Of a DNA stretch of 39,230 nt, positions 1 through 7,777 are shown one piece after another (within the stretch, counting starts at the first letter, position 1; each line of letters begins with the position of its first letter). Position numbers and translations under genes: made by a program. The notes below the pieces were generated by a model. That model was not told where the DNA came from. It did not search any database and worked only from the letters and a program-made list of their open reading frames with translations. The stretch is from CAZWRK01 sp964635875 (GTDB lineage Bacteria; Pseudomonadota; Gammaproteobacteria; Burkholderiales; Aquaspirillaceae). Location: positions 1-39,230 of the forward strand of contig CAZWRK010000028.1 of assembly GCA_964635875.1 (NCBI GenBank), read 5' to 3'.

Positions 1-812
1 GTCGCCAGCGCAAACGGCATCAACCACGACAAAGGCAACGCGCCATTCAACGCCCACACCAGTACCGCCGCGCCGACCACAAAGCGCCAATAACGCTCAA
101 ACCACGGCAAAAAATAATAAAAAAACGCACCGGCCACAAAATACGAAAGCTGGCCGGGTAATTGCCGTTCTAACTCAACATACATTCCAGAACCCGTGCG
201 TTCGGCCATGACCTGCATGGTTGAGCTGTACGCCACCGAGGCCACATACAGCGCCACCAGCACCCGCAAATAACCCCAACGCCGCGCCGCGTAAACGATC
301 AACGGCACACAGGCATAAAACATCACCTCGACTTTGAGCGTCCACAAAGCGCCGTTCACGGTCGGCAAGGGATGCTGTTCGAACACCCCGACCAAGGTCG
401 GTTGGAGAAAATTCAAGAACGTTAAATTGGCGGCCACATACCGCCACCACGCCCCCGAAAAATATGCCGAAGCCGGTGCGGTGCTGACAAAAAACAACCC
501 AAAGGCACACAGCGCAATCACAAACACATAGGCCGGATACAAGCGCCGAACCCGTTTTTCGATGTAGCGCCGCAACGAGCTTGATCGCTCAAAACTCATG
601 CAGATCAAAAACCCGCTCATTACAAAAAAAGCTTTGACCGCCACCGCCGAAGACAACACTTGCAGCAACCACGCCAGCGCCGGAAACCCCGACAGCTCCG
701 CCGTATGAACCACACACACAACAGCCGCCGCCAATAGCCGCAGCGCATCAAAGTTATTTCGCTGCAATCGCAGAGACTGCGGCGCAGAAGTCGGGTCACA
801 CAGGATGTTCAA
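1..812 (-). CDS. Acyltransferase family 3 membrane protein, 3' end beyond the window
   Basis: About 270 residues are visible and the gene continues past base 1. The N-terminal part reads RNNFDALRLLAAAVVCVVH, followed by FFVMSGFLI. These are the hallmark blocks of acyltransferase family 3 (OafA/YrhL type), with the conserved His at the end of the first membrane helix. Several further hydrophobic segments follow. Family members move acetyl or other acyl groups onto surface sugars such as LPS O-antigen; the substrate here cannot be read. The only sensible start is TTG at 812, directly after the TGA of the upstream gene and in the same frame, with a weak GAG upstream. No ATG lies before the conserved blocks. 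The tight junction suggests translational coupling to the secreted protein upstream. Confidence 0.82.
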   Translation of the reverse strand, partial: MNILCDPTSAPQSLRLQRNNFDALRLLAAAVVCVVHTAELSGFPALAWLLQVLSSAVAVKAFFVMSGFLICMSFERSSSLRRYIEKRVRRLYPAYVFVIALCAFGLFFVSTAPASAYFSGAWWRYVAANLTFLNFLQPTLVGVFEQHPLPTVNGALWTLKVEVMFYACVPLIVYAARRWGYLRVLVALYVASVAYSSTMQVMAERTGSGMYVELERQLPGQLSYFVAGAFFYYFLPWFERYWRFVVGAAVLVWALNGALPLSWLMPFALA

Positions 813-1574
813 TCAATAATCTCGGTTAAATAAAGGATAAGCTTTAGGCCCAATGTACCCTTTGGCTTTCGGGCTAAAAGTAAAGGTATAGGCCTTGTTG
901 TTGTAGCGTTTTTTCCCCTCGTGACCCTTGAGCGTTAAGGTCAAAGGGAACACCCCGCCTTGCGGCTCGGCGTCTTTGTTGACTGTCATTTTCGCTTCCA
1001 GCAGCGTGCCCATGCCCTCGCCCACTGCGCCTTCGTCAGAGAATTCCAACGGCACGCCGGTCTCAAGCCATTGATTGCCAATGTTCAATAAAATCGCTGC
1101 CGAGGCCCCGCTATACCCTTGGTGCATATCGCCGACGGTATTCAAATAGCCGTAGACATTGGGGCCAAACTGCGCCAGCGCCCAATTTTCCGGTGCATTG
1201 CCAAATGCCCCCATCGGCACCCAAGGTTTCGCCGCCGACAATACCCATGCATTTGAAGCATCTTTCGTTAACATGAACACGCCAACAAAGCCGGAATTCA
1301 CATGGGCACCATCTTCTTTGCCCGTTTGAAAATCAAATTTTTTGCCACGGGCGATCAAAAACATTTTCTCGCCATCAGCGGTTTGTACCGTTTTGGGGCG
1401 CTCAAGCTGCATGCAATAGCTGCCTTGATCGGGGTCCTTAGCCTCCCAACATTGCGAAGTTTTATGGTAGCGCGGGTAATGCTTTTGCATGACCTCTGCG
1501 GGTGTCACTGCCTGCGCGGATAGCGACGACAACATCAACGCCACAGGCGCAAGGCCCAAAAATAACTTAGACAT
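813..1574 (-). CDS. Secreted protein of unknown function
   Basis: A 253-residue protein that I do not recognise. It starts with a clear signal peptide (MSKLFLGLAPVALMLSSLSA, likely cleavage after AQA near residue 22), so it is probably periplasmic or exported. Two Cys residues (in SQCWEAKD and SYCMQLE) lie close together and could form a disulfide. The rest is mixed polar and aromatic sequence without a motif I can name. The ATG at 1574 is preferred because GGAG lies 7 nt upstream; a GTG one codon earlier is too close to it. It lies between a solute-binding protein gene (46-bp gap) and the acyltransferase, and its TGA is followed at once by the TTG start of that gene. A role linked to cell-envelope modification is only a guess from position. 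Confidence 0.75.
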   Translation of the reverse strand: MSKLFLGLAPVALMLSSLSAQAVTPAEVMQKHYPRYHKTSQCWEAKDPDQGSYCMQLERPKTVQTADGEKMFLIARGKKFDFQTGKEDGAHVNSGFVGVFMLTKDASNAWVLSAAKPWVPMGAFGNAPENWALAQFGPNVYGYLNTVGDMHQGYSGASAAILLNIGNQWLETGVPLEFSDEGAVGEGMGTLLEAKMTVNKDAEPQGGVFPLTLTLKGHEGKKRYNNKAYTFTFSPKAKGYIGPKAYPLFNRDY

Positions 1575-1620
1575 CACAAAACTCCACTTTCAGAAAATTT
1601 TTGACGGGGTCTGCAAAACA

Positions 1621-2349
1621 TCAAAACCATTGACGGTATAACCGATCTATTTCGCCATCTTTAATCAAAGATTGAAGGCCATGATTGAGCATCGCCTGCA
1701 ATGCGACATTCCCTTTCTTCACTGCAATCGCCACCGGAGAACCAGGGTCTGGGCTATCGAGAATCTGCACCTTGAGATTTAATTTTTTAGCCAAATACAC
1801 CCCGACCCCACGCGGCATAATCGCGGCCTCGGTACGCCCATCAAACAACAATTGCATCGCTTTTTCTTTGCTCTCGGGCTGCATCACGCGCATTTTTTGG
1901 ATAATGCCCAGTCCTCGCCAGTAGGTTTCGACAAAAGAATGTCGGTCACCACTAATCACTCGGCTAAAAAGATCTTCTACGCGGTTCACGTTTGGATTAT
2001 CCGCCCGCACAAACACCACGTCATGCCGCTTGTAATAGTCCACCGTAAAATCAAAATAGCGGGTACGAAGCGGGTTGATTTCCATGCCAATCACGCAATC
2101 GATTTTTCCAAAGCGCAAGAAATTAATGACATCATCCCATTTATCTTGGCGCAGCTGAATATCAAGTCCGGTTCGCTTCGCAATCAACCGAATGACCTCG
2201 ACATCAAATCCCGCTGGACGATCTTGCTCCTGAAATTGATACGGTGGAAAGCCTGTCGCTAATCCACACACCAAAGTCTGTGCGTAGACGGGAGAAACCC
2301 AAGCGAAGCACAGCACTAAACACCACCGAACCCATCTTGTTACCAACAT
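1621..2349 (-). CDS. Periplasmic solute-binding protein, family 3
   Basis: A 242-residue protein with a signal peptide (cleavage likely after VYA near residue 23), then the start of a family 3 bacterial extracellular solute-binding fold: LVCGLATGFPPYQF, GFDVEVIRLIAKRTGL, DWDxV-like DKWDDVINFLRFGKIDCV, and a C-terminal DGEIDRLYRQWF. Such proteins bind polar amino acids or related small molecules for an ABC importer, or act as sensory binding proteins. No permease or ATPase gene is next to it, so this is an orphan binding protein here and its ligand cannot be told. The start ATG at 2349 has AGGTG upstream. The gene reads toward the secreted protein, and the two may share a transcript. Confidence 0.85.
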   Translation of the reverse strand: MLVTRWVRWCLVLCFAWVSPVYAQTLVCGLATGFPPYQFQEQDRPAGFDVEVIRLIAKRTGLDIQLRQDKWDDVINFLRFGKIDCVIGMEINPLRTRYFDFTVDYYKRHDVVFVRADNPNVNRVEDLFSRVISGDRHSFVETYWRGLGIIQKMRVMQPESKEKAMQLLFDGRTEAAIMPRGVGVYLAKKLNLKVQILDSPDPGSPVAIAVKKGNVALQAMLNHGLQSLIKDGEIDRLYRQWF

Positions 2350-2385
2350 TCAACACACCTAAACATAAAAAAACATCGGTACATC

Positions 2386-2423
2386 AATAAAAAAAGAGTG
2401 CGCTTGGTTATAGCGCACTCTTT
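2386..2423 (-). terminator. Intrinsic terminator after the perM-hda operon
   Basis: Arms AAAGAGTGCGC (2393-2403) and GCGCACTCTTT (2413-2423) pair perfectly over 11 bp around a 9-nt loop. On the minus strand the hairpin is followed by a long T-run (A-run at 2386-2395 on the plus strand). It lies just after the stop of the DUF815 ATPase gene and ends that operon before the solute-binding protein gene. Confidence 0.9.
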
Positions 2424-2440
2424 GTTGCGTGATGAACGTT

Positions 2441-3316
2441 TTACCGCAAAACGTCGCGACGTTCTTTTGGCTTCCGGCCGGCCCAGTCGCAGGCAAACTG
2501 CCATGCGACCCGCCCACTTCGCGCACCGCGACCCAATGACCACTGCAAAGCCGCACGCTCAGCATCTGGCGTCAACTTCAGCGAAAAATGGCCTAACCAC
2601 ACCTGAACAGCGGCCAAATAGTCCTCTTGACTAAACGGATAGAACGACAACCACAGGCCAAATCGCTCCGACAACGACACTTTTTCTTCAATAGCTTCGC
2701 CAGGGTGAACCTCACCGTTTTCGACCCGCGCATTTAAATTGTCTTGCATCAAACTCGGCAAGAGATGGCGGCGATTGGACGTGGCATACACCAGTAAATT
2801 ATCGCAGCGGCGCGCAATGCCACCGTCTAGCGCGACTTTCAACGCTTTATACGCATCGTCACCCTCTTCGAACGACAAATCGTCGCAAAACAGAATAAAG
2901 CGCTCAGAACGCGTCGAAATCAGATCCACAATCTCGGGCAAATCGGCCAAATGCTCACGCCCGACTTCGATCAAACGCAACCCTTGATCCGAAAACTGGG
3001 GCAACAAGGCTTTCACCAAAGAAGATTTTCCGGTGCCGCGCGCGCCAGTCAGCAATACATTATTGGCCGGTCGCCCTGCCACAAACGCCGCCGTGTTTCG
3101 AACCAAGCGTTCTTTTTGCCGATCAACTTGTGCGAGCGCATCCAAGGCAACCGCCTGCGGAGAATGGATCGCCTCTAGCCAGCCCCGCCCCGCACGCTGT
3201 CGCCAGCGAAAGGCGTGCGCTTCCCAATTGGTTTCGGGAACAGGCGGCGGCAAGGCAGCTTCTATTCGCGCCATTAAGGCTTCGGCACGCTGCAGAAATG
3301 CGCTGAGATCGGACAT
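2441..3316 (-). CDS. DUF815-type AAA+ ATPase
   Basis: A 291-residue predicted ATPase. Walker A is GARGTGKSS, Walker B is FILFCDDLSF, and the ATSNRRHLLP segment fits sensor 1. This layout, with a helical N-terminus before the ATPase core, is that of DUF815 (YcaJ-like/IstB-like ATP-binding proteins of unknown role). The start ATG at 3316 has GGAG 7 nt upstream. It is the last gene of the minus-strand run perM-hda-HAD-DUF815, 17 bp after the HAD gene, and is followed by a strong terminator. Being downstream of hda, it may work with nucleoprotein or replication complexes, but nothing in the sequence proves it. Confidence 0.85.
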   Translation of the reverse strand: MSDLSAFLQRAEALMARIEAALPPPVPETNWEAHAFRWRQRAGRGWLEAIHSPQAVALDALAQVDRQKERLVRNTAAFVAGRPANNVLLTGARGTGKSSLVKALLPQFSDQGLRLIEVGREHLADLPEIVDLISTRSERFILFCDDLSFEEGDDAYKALKVALDGGIARRCDNLLVYATSNRRHLLPSLMQDNLNARVENGEVHPGEAIEEKVSLSERFGLWLSFYPFSQEDYLAAVQVWLGHFSLKLTPDAERAALQWSLGRGARSGRVAWQFACDWAGRKPKERRDVLR

Positions 3317-3333
3317 CTAAAGGCTCCTAAAAG

Positions 3334-4008
3334 TTAGGCCGGTTCACGCAGAGAAATCACCGGCCAACCCGCCGCTTGGGCATGCGCCAGCAAGACTGGA
3401 TCGGGATCAACTGCCACTGGATCAGTCGCAATATCCAGCAGAGGAATATCGTTGCGTGAATCGCTATAGAACCAAATTCGGTCATAGTCGGTCAGCGTTT
3501 CGCCGCGGTTTTCTAGCCATTCATTCAGCCGAACAATTTTGCCGTCTTGAAAACTCGGTGTGCCAGTCGGCTTGCCGGTGAAGTTGCCTTGTTCGTCTTC
3601 TTCGAGCTCCGTGGCAATCAAATGCGGTACTTGGAAGGCGGCAGCAATCGGGGCGGTAATAAAACGATTGGTGGCGGTAATGATCAGCACTAAGTCACCC
3701 GCATCCAAATGCTGTTGTACCAAGTCCATGCCTTTGGCGGTCATGATCGGCACAATGTGGTCGGCCATGTATTCAGCGTGCATCGCCTCAAGTTCGGCGC
3801 GGCTGTAGCGCTTGAGTGGAGAGAGTTGAAAGTCTAGAAATTCGTAGATATCGAGCGTGCCGTCCTTGTACTGCTGATAAAAACGGTCATTCTCTTGATG
3901 GTAGCGGGCTGCGTCTAAAATTCCTTTGTTGATCAAATAACGCGGCCATTCCACATCAGAATCACCGGCGAGCAAAGTATTATCGAGATCAAACAGCGCA
4001 AGATTCAT
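3334..4008 (-). CDS. HAD-superfamily IB phosphatase (SerB-like)
   Basis: A 224-residue HAD hydrolase. Motif I is DLDNTLL with the nucleophile Asp near residue 8, motif II lies in LVLIITATNRF, and motif IV is YSDSRNDIPLL. The alpha-helical cap between motifs I and II places it in subfamily IB with phosphoserine phosphatase-like enzymes. The family dephosphorylates small phosphorylated metabolites; the substrate cannot be called. Its ATG overlaps the hda stop codon as ATGA (4005-4008), a sign of translational coupling. The hda-HAD pair is common in betaproteobacteria. Confidence 0.88.
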   Translation of the reverse strand: MNLALFDLDNTLLAGDSDVEWPRYLINKGILDAARYHQENDRFYQQYKDGTLDIYEFLDFQLSPLKRYSRAELEAMHAEYMADHIVPIMTAKGMDLVQQHLDAGDLVLIITATNRFITAPIAAAFQVPHLIATELEEDEQGNFTGKPTGTPSFQDGKIVRLNEWLENRGETLTDYDRIWFYSDSRNDIPLLDIATDPVAVDPDPVLLAHAQAAGWPVISLREPA

Positions 4009-4673
4009 GATTTAAGCTTCGAGTCCAAAATGTTTTTGACGAAGGGCACCGTAATCGGTCGACGCAGTGCCAAAGAGTAGTGATCCAGCGCATCAATCAT
4101 GGCGATTAGGCTTGCCATATCCCGCCGCCAGTGCGTAATCAGGTATGCAAAGACATCATCAGGAATATCGACCATGCGCATGGTGGCGTGATGGCGGAGG
4201 GCGGCTAATTTATCGTTATCGTCCATCGCTTGGACTTGAAAGACCAAGCCCCAGCCCAGCCGCGTACGAAGATCATCGCGCAGTTTGAGGTGCTGCGGCG
4301 GCTCACGGCCTGCGGTTAGAAGCTGACCGTCGCCCTCTTTCAGACTATTGAAGATGGAGAACAAAACGATTTGATCATCGGGGGCGAGGTCGTCAACATG
4401 GTCAACCGCAACGCAGCGCGCTTCACGCGCAAAGTCGGGCAAATGCTCGGTGCGGGCATCCAGATAAATCGCCGCACGGCCCGTGGCGTGTGCATGCTCC
4501 ACCCAGTGCTGCAAAAGGTGTGTTTTGCCAACGCCGGGTTCGCCCCACAAATAGATAAAACGCTCGCCGAGCGGATCGGTAAGCGCAGCCGTAATTTGCC
4601 GATTGTGCTCCGCAATGAAATGATCAAAAGCGGGCGACGGTGGCGGGGTAAGGTCGAGAACGAGCTGATCCAA
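4005..4673 (-). CDS. hda: DnaA regulatory inactivator Hda
   Basis: A 222-residue protein with a DnaA-like AAA+ core: Walker A GEPGVGKTHLL near residue 45, then CVAVDHVDDL as Walker B. The N-terminus MDQLVLDL contains a QLxLxL sliding-clamp-binding motif, as expected for Hda, and there is no DnaA domain IV. Hda together with the DNA-loaded beta clamp stimulates ATP hydrolysis by DnaA and so prevents over-initiation of replication. It starts 5 bp after the perM stop and overlaps the HAD gene by 4 bp, so the genes probably share one transcript. Confidence 0.9.
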   Translation of the reverse strand: MDQLVLDLTPPPSPAFDHFIAEHNRQITAALTDPLGERFIYLWGEPGVGKTHLLQHWVEHAHATGRAAIYLDARTEHLPDFAREARCVAVDHVDDLAPDDQIVLFSIFNSLKEGDGQLLTAGREPPQHLKLRDDLRTRLGWGLVFQVQAMDDNDKLAALRHHATMRMVDIPDDVFAYLITHWRRDMASLIAMIDALDHYSLALRRPITVPFVKNILDSKLKS

Positions 4674-4678
4674 ATTAG

Positions 4679-5782
4679 TTACACGGAAGAATGTTTTTGA
4701 CGTTGATGGTGCCGAATTGTACGCCGATAAAAGCGGCTCGCGTAATACTGTCCGAGCAATTCACGCAGCACCACCACTAAAATCGCAGCTAAGGGCAACG
4801 CAATAATCACGCCCACAAAGCCAAATAACTGCCCAAAAGCCATCAAAGCAAACACCACAGCCAAGGGCGACAAACCGATTCGCTCCCCCACCAATCGCGG
4901 GGTCACCACATAGCTTTCAATCATTTGGCCGACGATATAGACCGCCCAAACGAGCAAGACCTGCGCACCCGTATCAAATTGCAAAATGGCCGAAATCGTC
5001 GCCATCCCAATTCCAAGCAAAGCGCCAAGATACGGAATAAATACCAGCAATCCGGCCAATACGCCAATCGCCAAGCCCGATTTCAGGCCAATTGACCACC
5101 AGCCCAGACCGTAAATGCTGGCCATGATCACCATCACCAACAACTGCCCACGCAAGTACGCGCCGAGCGCACGATCCAGCTCACACCCTAAGCGAATCAC
5201 ACCGGTGGCATACGCGCGTGGCAATAAGGCTTTAAGTTGTTCCAGCAAGCGGCTACCGTCGCGCAAAAAATAAAACAAAGCAAACGGCACCAACACCATA
5301 TTCGATAGCCACGTCGCAACCACCGCGCCGCCATTACCAAGAACGGGCAGCAATCGGCTTAATGTAGTGCGAATACTGTCTAAATTATTGACCAAAGCCG
5401 CTTTAATCGACACCGCATCAATCTGCAACGCCACCCCAAACTGCGCCAGCAACCACGGCGACAGTCGATGATGGAACCAATCGACCATATCCGGCAAACG
5501 CGCCAAGACCGCCTGTACTTGCCCAATAAGCACCGGCGCAATCAGCACCAAGGACAACAGCGCCAACAGCACCGTAGCGACCATCACCACCAATGCCGAT
5601 GACGAAGTCGATACCCCACGCCGACGCAATGCTAAAAACGCCGGCTGCAAGACATACGCCAGCACAGCAGCCAACACAAAAGGTAAGAAAATCGGCAGCA
5701 ATAGCCAAACCATCACGGCCAAAACCGGCAAGGTCAACATCGCCCACCAGGGCCAACGCGTCGCGCGACGAGAACGTTTCAT
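4679..5782 (-). CDS. AI-2E family transporter (PerM-like)
   Basis: A 367-residue polytopic membrane protein of the AI-2E/PerM family. It has about eight hydrophobic helices, a soluble-looking segment around residues 85-160, and the typical late block VFIPYLGALLGIGMATISAI followed by PRLVGERIGLSPLAVVFALMAFGQLFGF. Members export small molecules or ions; the E. coli paralogue exports autoinducer-2, but most are uncharacterised. I start it at the ATG at 5782 (MKRSRRATRW), preceded by GAAAG. The reading frame stays open 32 codons further upstream, but that part lies in the divergent promoter region and lacks a ribosome-binding site. It is the first gene of the perM-hda-HAD-DUF815 run. Confidence 0.87.
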   Translation of the reverse strand: MKRSRRATRWPWWAMLTLPVLAVMVWLLLPIFLPFVLAAVLAYVLQPAFLALRRRGVSTSSSALVVMVATVLLALLSLVLIAPVLIGQVQAVLARLPDMVDWFHHRLSPWLLAQFGVALQIDAVSIKAALVNNLDSIRTTLSRLLPVLGNGGAVVATWLSNMVLVPFALFYFLRDGSRLLEQLKALLPRAYATGVIRLGCELDRALGAYLRGQLLVMVIMASIYGLGWWSIGLKSGLAIGVLAGLLVFIPYLGALLGIGMATISAILQFDTGAQVLLVWAVYIVGQMIESYVVTPRLVGERIGLSPLAVVFALMAFGQLFGFVGVIIALPLAAILVVVLRELLGQYYASRFYRRTIRHHQRQKHSSV

Positions 5783-5803
5783 AACGCTTTCAGGTAAAAT
5801 CAC

Positions 5804-5830
5804 AAGATAGAGTGTGACAAAGTTTGTCAG
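5804..5830 (-). promoter_or_regulatory. Candidate perM promoter with overlapping palindrome
   Basis: On the minus strand a CTGACA -35-like box (5825-5830) and a TATCTT -10-like box (5804-5809) are separated by 15 bp. A perfect 15-bp palindrome with arms TGACAAA (5815-5821) and TTTGTCA (5823-5829) overlaps the -35 box, so a repressor bound there could block RNA polymerase. The spacing is short, so the promoter call is tentative. Confidence 0.35.
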
Positions 5831-5929
5831 AATATCGACTTTGCCGGTCGCTGTTAACCGATCTGGGCGTATTTTCACGCAAATACCCCCGCGTCACAGC
5901 GATTCTGGCGTTAAAGTTTCATTATCTGC

Positions 5930-5965
5930 CTGTTGCCGGTCCGATCGACCGGCAACAGCATTTTT
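5930..5965 (+). promoter_or_regulatory. Strong hairpin plus T-run in the purM leader
   Basis: Arms CTGTTGCCGGTC (5930-5941) and GACCGGCAACAG (5947-5958) form a perfect 12-bp stem with a 5-nt loop, followed by CATTTTTATTTA. This has the form of an intrinsic terminator, yet no plus-strand gene lies upstream. It sits 25 nt before the purM start, which suggests an attenuator or a leader structure. Confidence 0.55.
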
Positions 5966-5990
5966 ATTTATGTTAGAAAGCGAGCGCGCC

Positions 5991-7025
5991 GTGACCACTT
6001 CTCTCTCCTACCGCGATGCCGGTGTCGATATCGATGCAGGCGATCAACTGGTCGAAAACATCAAGCCTTTTGCCAAACGGACCATGCGTCCCGAAGTTTT
6101 AGGCGGCTTGGGCGGCTTTGGCGCATTGGTCGAAATCAGCAAAAAATATCAAGAACCGGTTCTCGTATCCGGCACCGATGGCGTCGGCACCAAACTCAAA
6201 CTCGCCTTTGACTGGGATCGTCACGACACCGTCGGTATTGATCTAGTCGCCATGAGCGTCAACGACATTTTGGTACAAGGCGCAGAACCCCTGTTCTTCC
6301 TCGATTACTTTGCCTGCGGCAAACTCAACGTCCCACAAGCGACCGATGTCATTAAAGGTATCGCTGCCGGTTGCGAACAAGCGGGCTGCGCCCTTATCGG
6401 TGGCGAAACCGCCGAAATGCCGGGCATGTACCCTGTGGGTGAGTACGACCTCGCAGGCTTTGCCGTCGGTGTAGTCGAAAAATCAAAAGTCATTACCGGT
6501 CGTGACATTGTCGCGGGCGATGTGGTGTTAGGTTTGGCTTCGAATGGCGTCCACTCCAACGGTTATTCGCTGGTGCGCAAAATCATCGACCGCGCTCAGC
6601 CTGATTTGGATGCCGAGTTCGAAAACGGCAAAACCCTGCGCGAAGCCGTGATTGCCCCGACCCGTATCTACGTTAAGCCTCTGCTCGCGCTGATGCAAAA
6701 CCTGCCGGTCAAAGGCATGGCGCACATCACCGGCGGCGGCATCACCGAGAACGTGCCACGGGTCTTGCCAGAAAACACCGTCGCCCAAATCGACGCGCAA
6801 AGCTGGCAGCTGCCGAAATTGTTCCAATGGCTACAAGCCGAAGGCCAAGTCGAAGCCCAAGAAATGTACCGCACCTTTAACTGCGGAATCGGTATGGTCG
6901 TGATTGTCGCTGCGGAACACGCTGCGGCCGCCATTGCCCAACTGACCGAAGCCGGTGAAACCGTCACCCAAATCGGCACCATTCGCGCCCGCCAAGGCGA
7001 CGAGCACCAAACCCAAGTCGCCTAA
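5991..7025 (+). CDS. purM: Phosphoribosylformylglycinamidine cyclo-ligase
   Basis: AIR synthetase, the fifth step of de novo purine synthesis: ATP-dependent closure of FGAM to aminoimidazole ribonucleotide in the cytoplasm. Visible family blocks are YRDAGVDIDAGDQLV at the N-terminus, GTDGVGTKLKLA for ATP binding, GGETAEMPGMYP, and ASNGVHSNGYSLVRK. I use GTG at 5991, which gives 344 residues, the usual PurM length, with GAAAGCGAG upstream. An ATG at 5970 would add seven residues but has no ribosome-binding site. The frame stays open upstream without homology. A terminator follows, and purN lies 98 bp downstream, so the two purine genes may be transcribed separately. Confidence 0.95.
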   Translation: MTTSLSYRDAGVDIDAGDQLVENIKPFAKRTMRPEVLGGLGGFGALVEISKKYQEPVLVSGTDGVGTKLKLAFDWDRHDTVGIDLVAMSVNDILVQGAEPLFFLDYFACGKLNVPQATDVIKGIAAGCEQAGCALIGGETAEMPGMYPVGEYDLAGFAVGVVEKSKVITGRDIVAGDVVLGLASNGVHSNGYSLVRKIIDRAQPDLDAEFENGKTLREAVIAPTRIYVKPLLALMQNLPVKGMAHITGGGITENVPRVLPENTVAQIDAQSWQLPKLFQWLQAEGQVEAQEMYRTFNCGIGMVVIVAAEHAAAAIAQLTEAGETVTQIGTIRARQGDEHQTQVA

Positions 7026-7038
7026 TCGCGTCTCTCGA

Positions 7039-7078
7039 CTGCACTTTGTCTTATCATGGCAAAGTGCAGTATTTTTTT
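7039..7078 (+). terminator. Intrinsic terminator after purM
   Basis: A perfect 10-bp stem, CTGCACTTTG (7039-7048) with CAAAGTGCAG (7060-7069), has an 11-nt loop and is followed by seven T (7072-7078). It lies between purM and purN and would reduce or stop read-through between the two genes. Confidence 0.9.
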
Positions 7079-7123
7079 GATGTCTTCGGCGATACACATG
7101 ACCGCCAACAGGTTTGATCCCTC

Positions 7124-7762
7124 ATGAAAAATATCGTTCTCCTGATCTCGGGCCGTGGCTCGAATATGCAGGCGATTGTGAATGCCAATATTCCCGATGC
7201 CCACATCGCCGCCGTGATTTCCAACCGCCCCGATGCGGCGGGTTTAGCATGGGCGGCAGAACGAGGCATTGAAACCCGCGTGCTCGACCATAAAAGCTTT
7301 GCCAGCCGCGAAGCCTTTGATCACGCGCTCGCAGAATGTATTGATGGCTTTACGCCCGATTTAGTCGTGTTAGCGGGCTTTATGCGGATTCTCACTGCCG
7401 AATTTACTACCCACTACGCCGGACGCTTGCTCAACATTCACCCGTCGTTGCTGCCCGCCTTTACCGGCCTGCACACCCACGAACGCGCGATTGAAGCGGG
7501 TTGCCGCATTGCCGGTTGCACCGTGCACTTTGTCACCGCCGAACTCGACCACGGCCCGATCATCACCCAAGGCGCGGTGCCGATTCTGGATGGCGATACC
7601 GCCGACACCCTTGCCGCGCGACTGCTGGCGGTCGAGCACCAAATTTACCCGCAAGCCGTGCGTTGGTTTGTCGAAGGCCGTTTGCAATGCGTCGGCCATC
7701 GTGTCCACGTTGCAGGGTTAGAGGCACCCGCACACGATGCCTTGCTTGCGCCACGGCCCTAA
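7124..7762 (+). CDS. purN: Phosphoribosylglycinamide formyltransferase
   Basis: GAR transformylase transfers a formyl group from 10-formyl-tetrahydrofolate to GAR, the third step of purine synthesis. The N-terminus IVLLISGRGSNMQAI binds the phosphoribosyl substrate. The catalytic Asn-His-Asp set is visible in NIHPSLLPAFTG and in VHFVTAELDHGPII. The length of 212 residues is normal. The start ATG at 7124 gives the canonical MKNIVLLISG. It is followed 15 bp later by the DUF3108 gene, so purN, DUF3108 and the RNA methyltransferase are probably co-transcribed. Confidence 0.95.
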   Translation: MKNIVLLISGRGSNMQAIVNANIPDAHIAAVISNRPDAAGLAWAAERGIETRVLDHKSFASREAFDHALAECIDGFTPDLVVLAGFMRILTAEFTTHYAGRLLNIHPSLLPAFTGLHTHERAIEAGCRIAGCTVHFVTAELDHGPIITQGAVPILDGDTADTLAARLLAVEHQIYPQAVRWFVEGRLQCVGHRVHVAGLEAPAHDALLAPRP

Positions 7763-7777
7763 GCGATTGCACCGTTC

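Noticed and set aside
5870..5900. Possible PurR box near ACGCAAAT before purM
   Set aside because: Only one half-site resembles the consensus; the other half and the spacing do not fit.
5814..5990. N-terminal extension of purM
   Set aside because: The extra 59 codons cross the palindrome and the hairpin, lack a ribosome-binding site and exceed the PurM family length.
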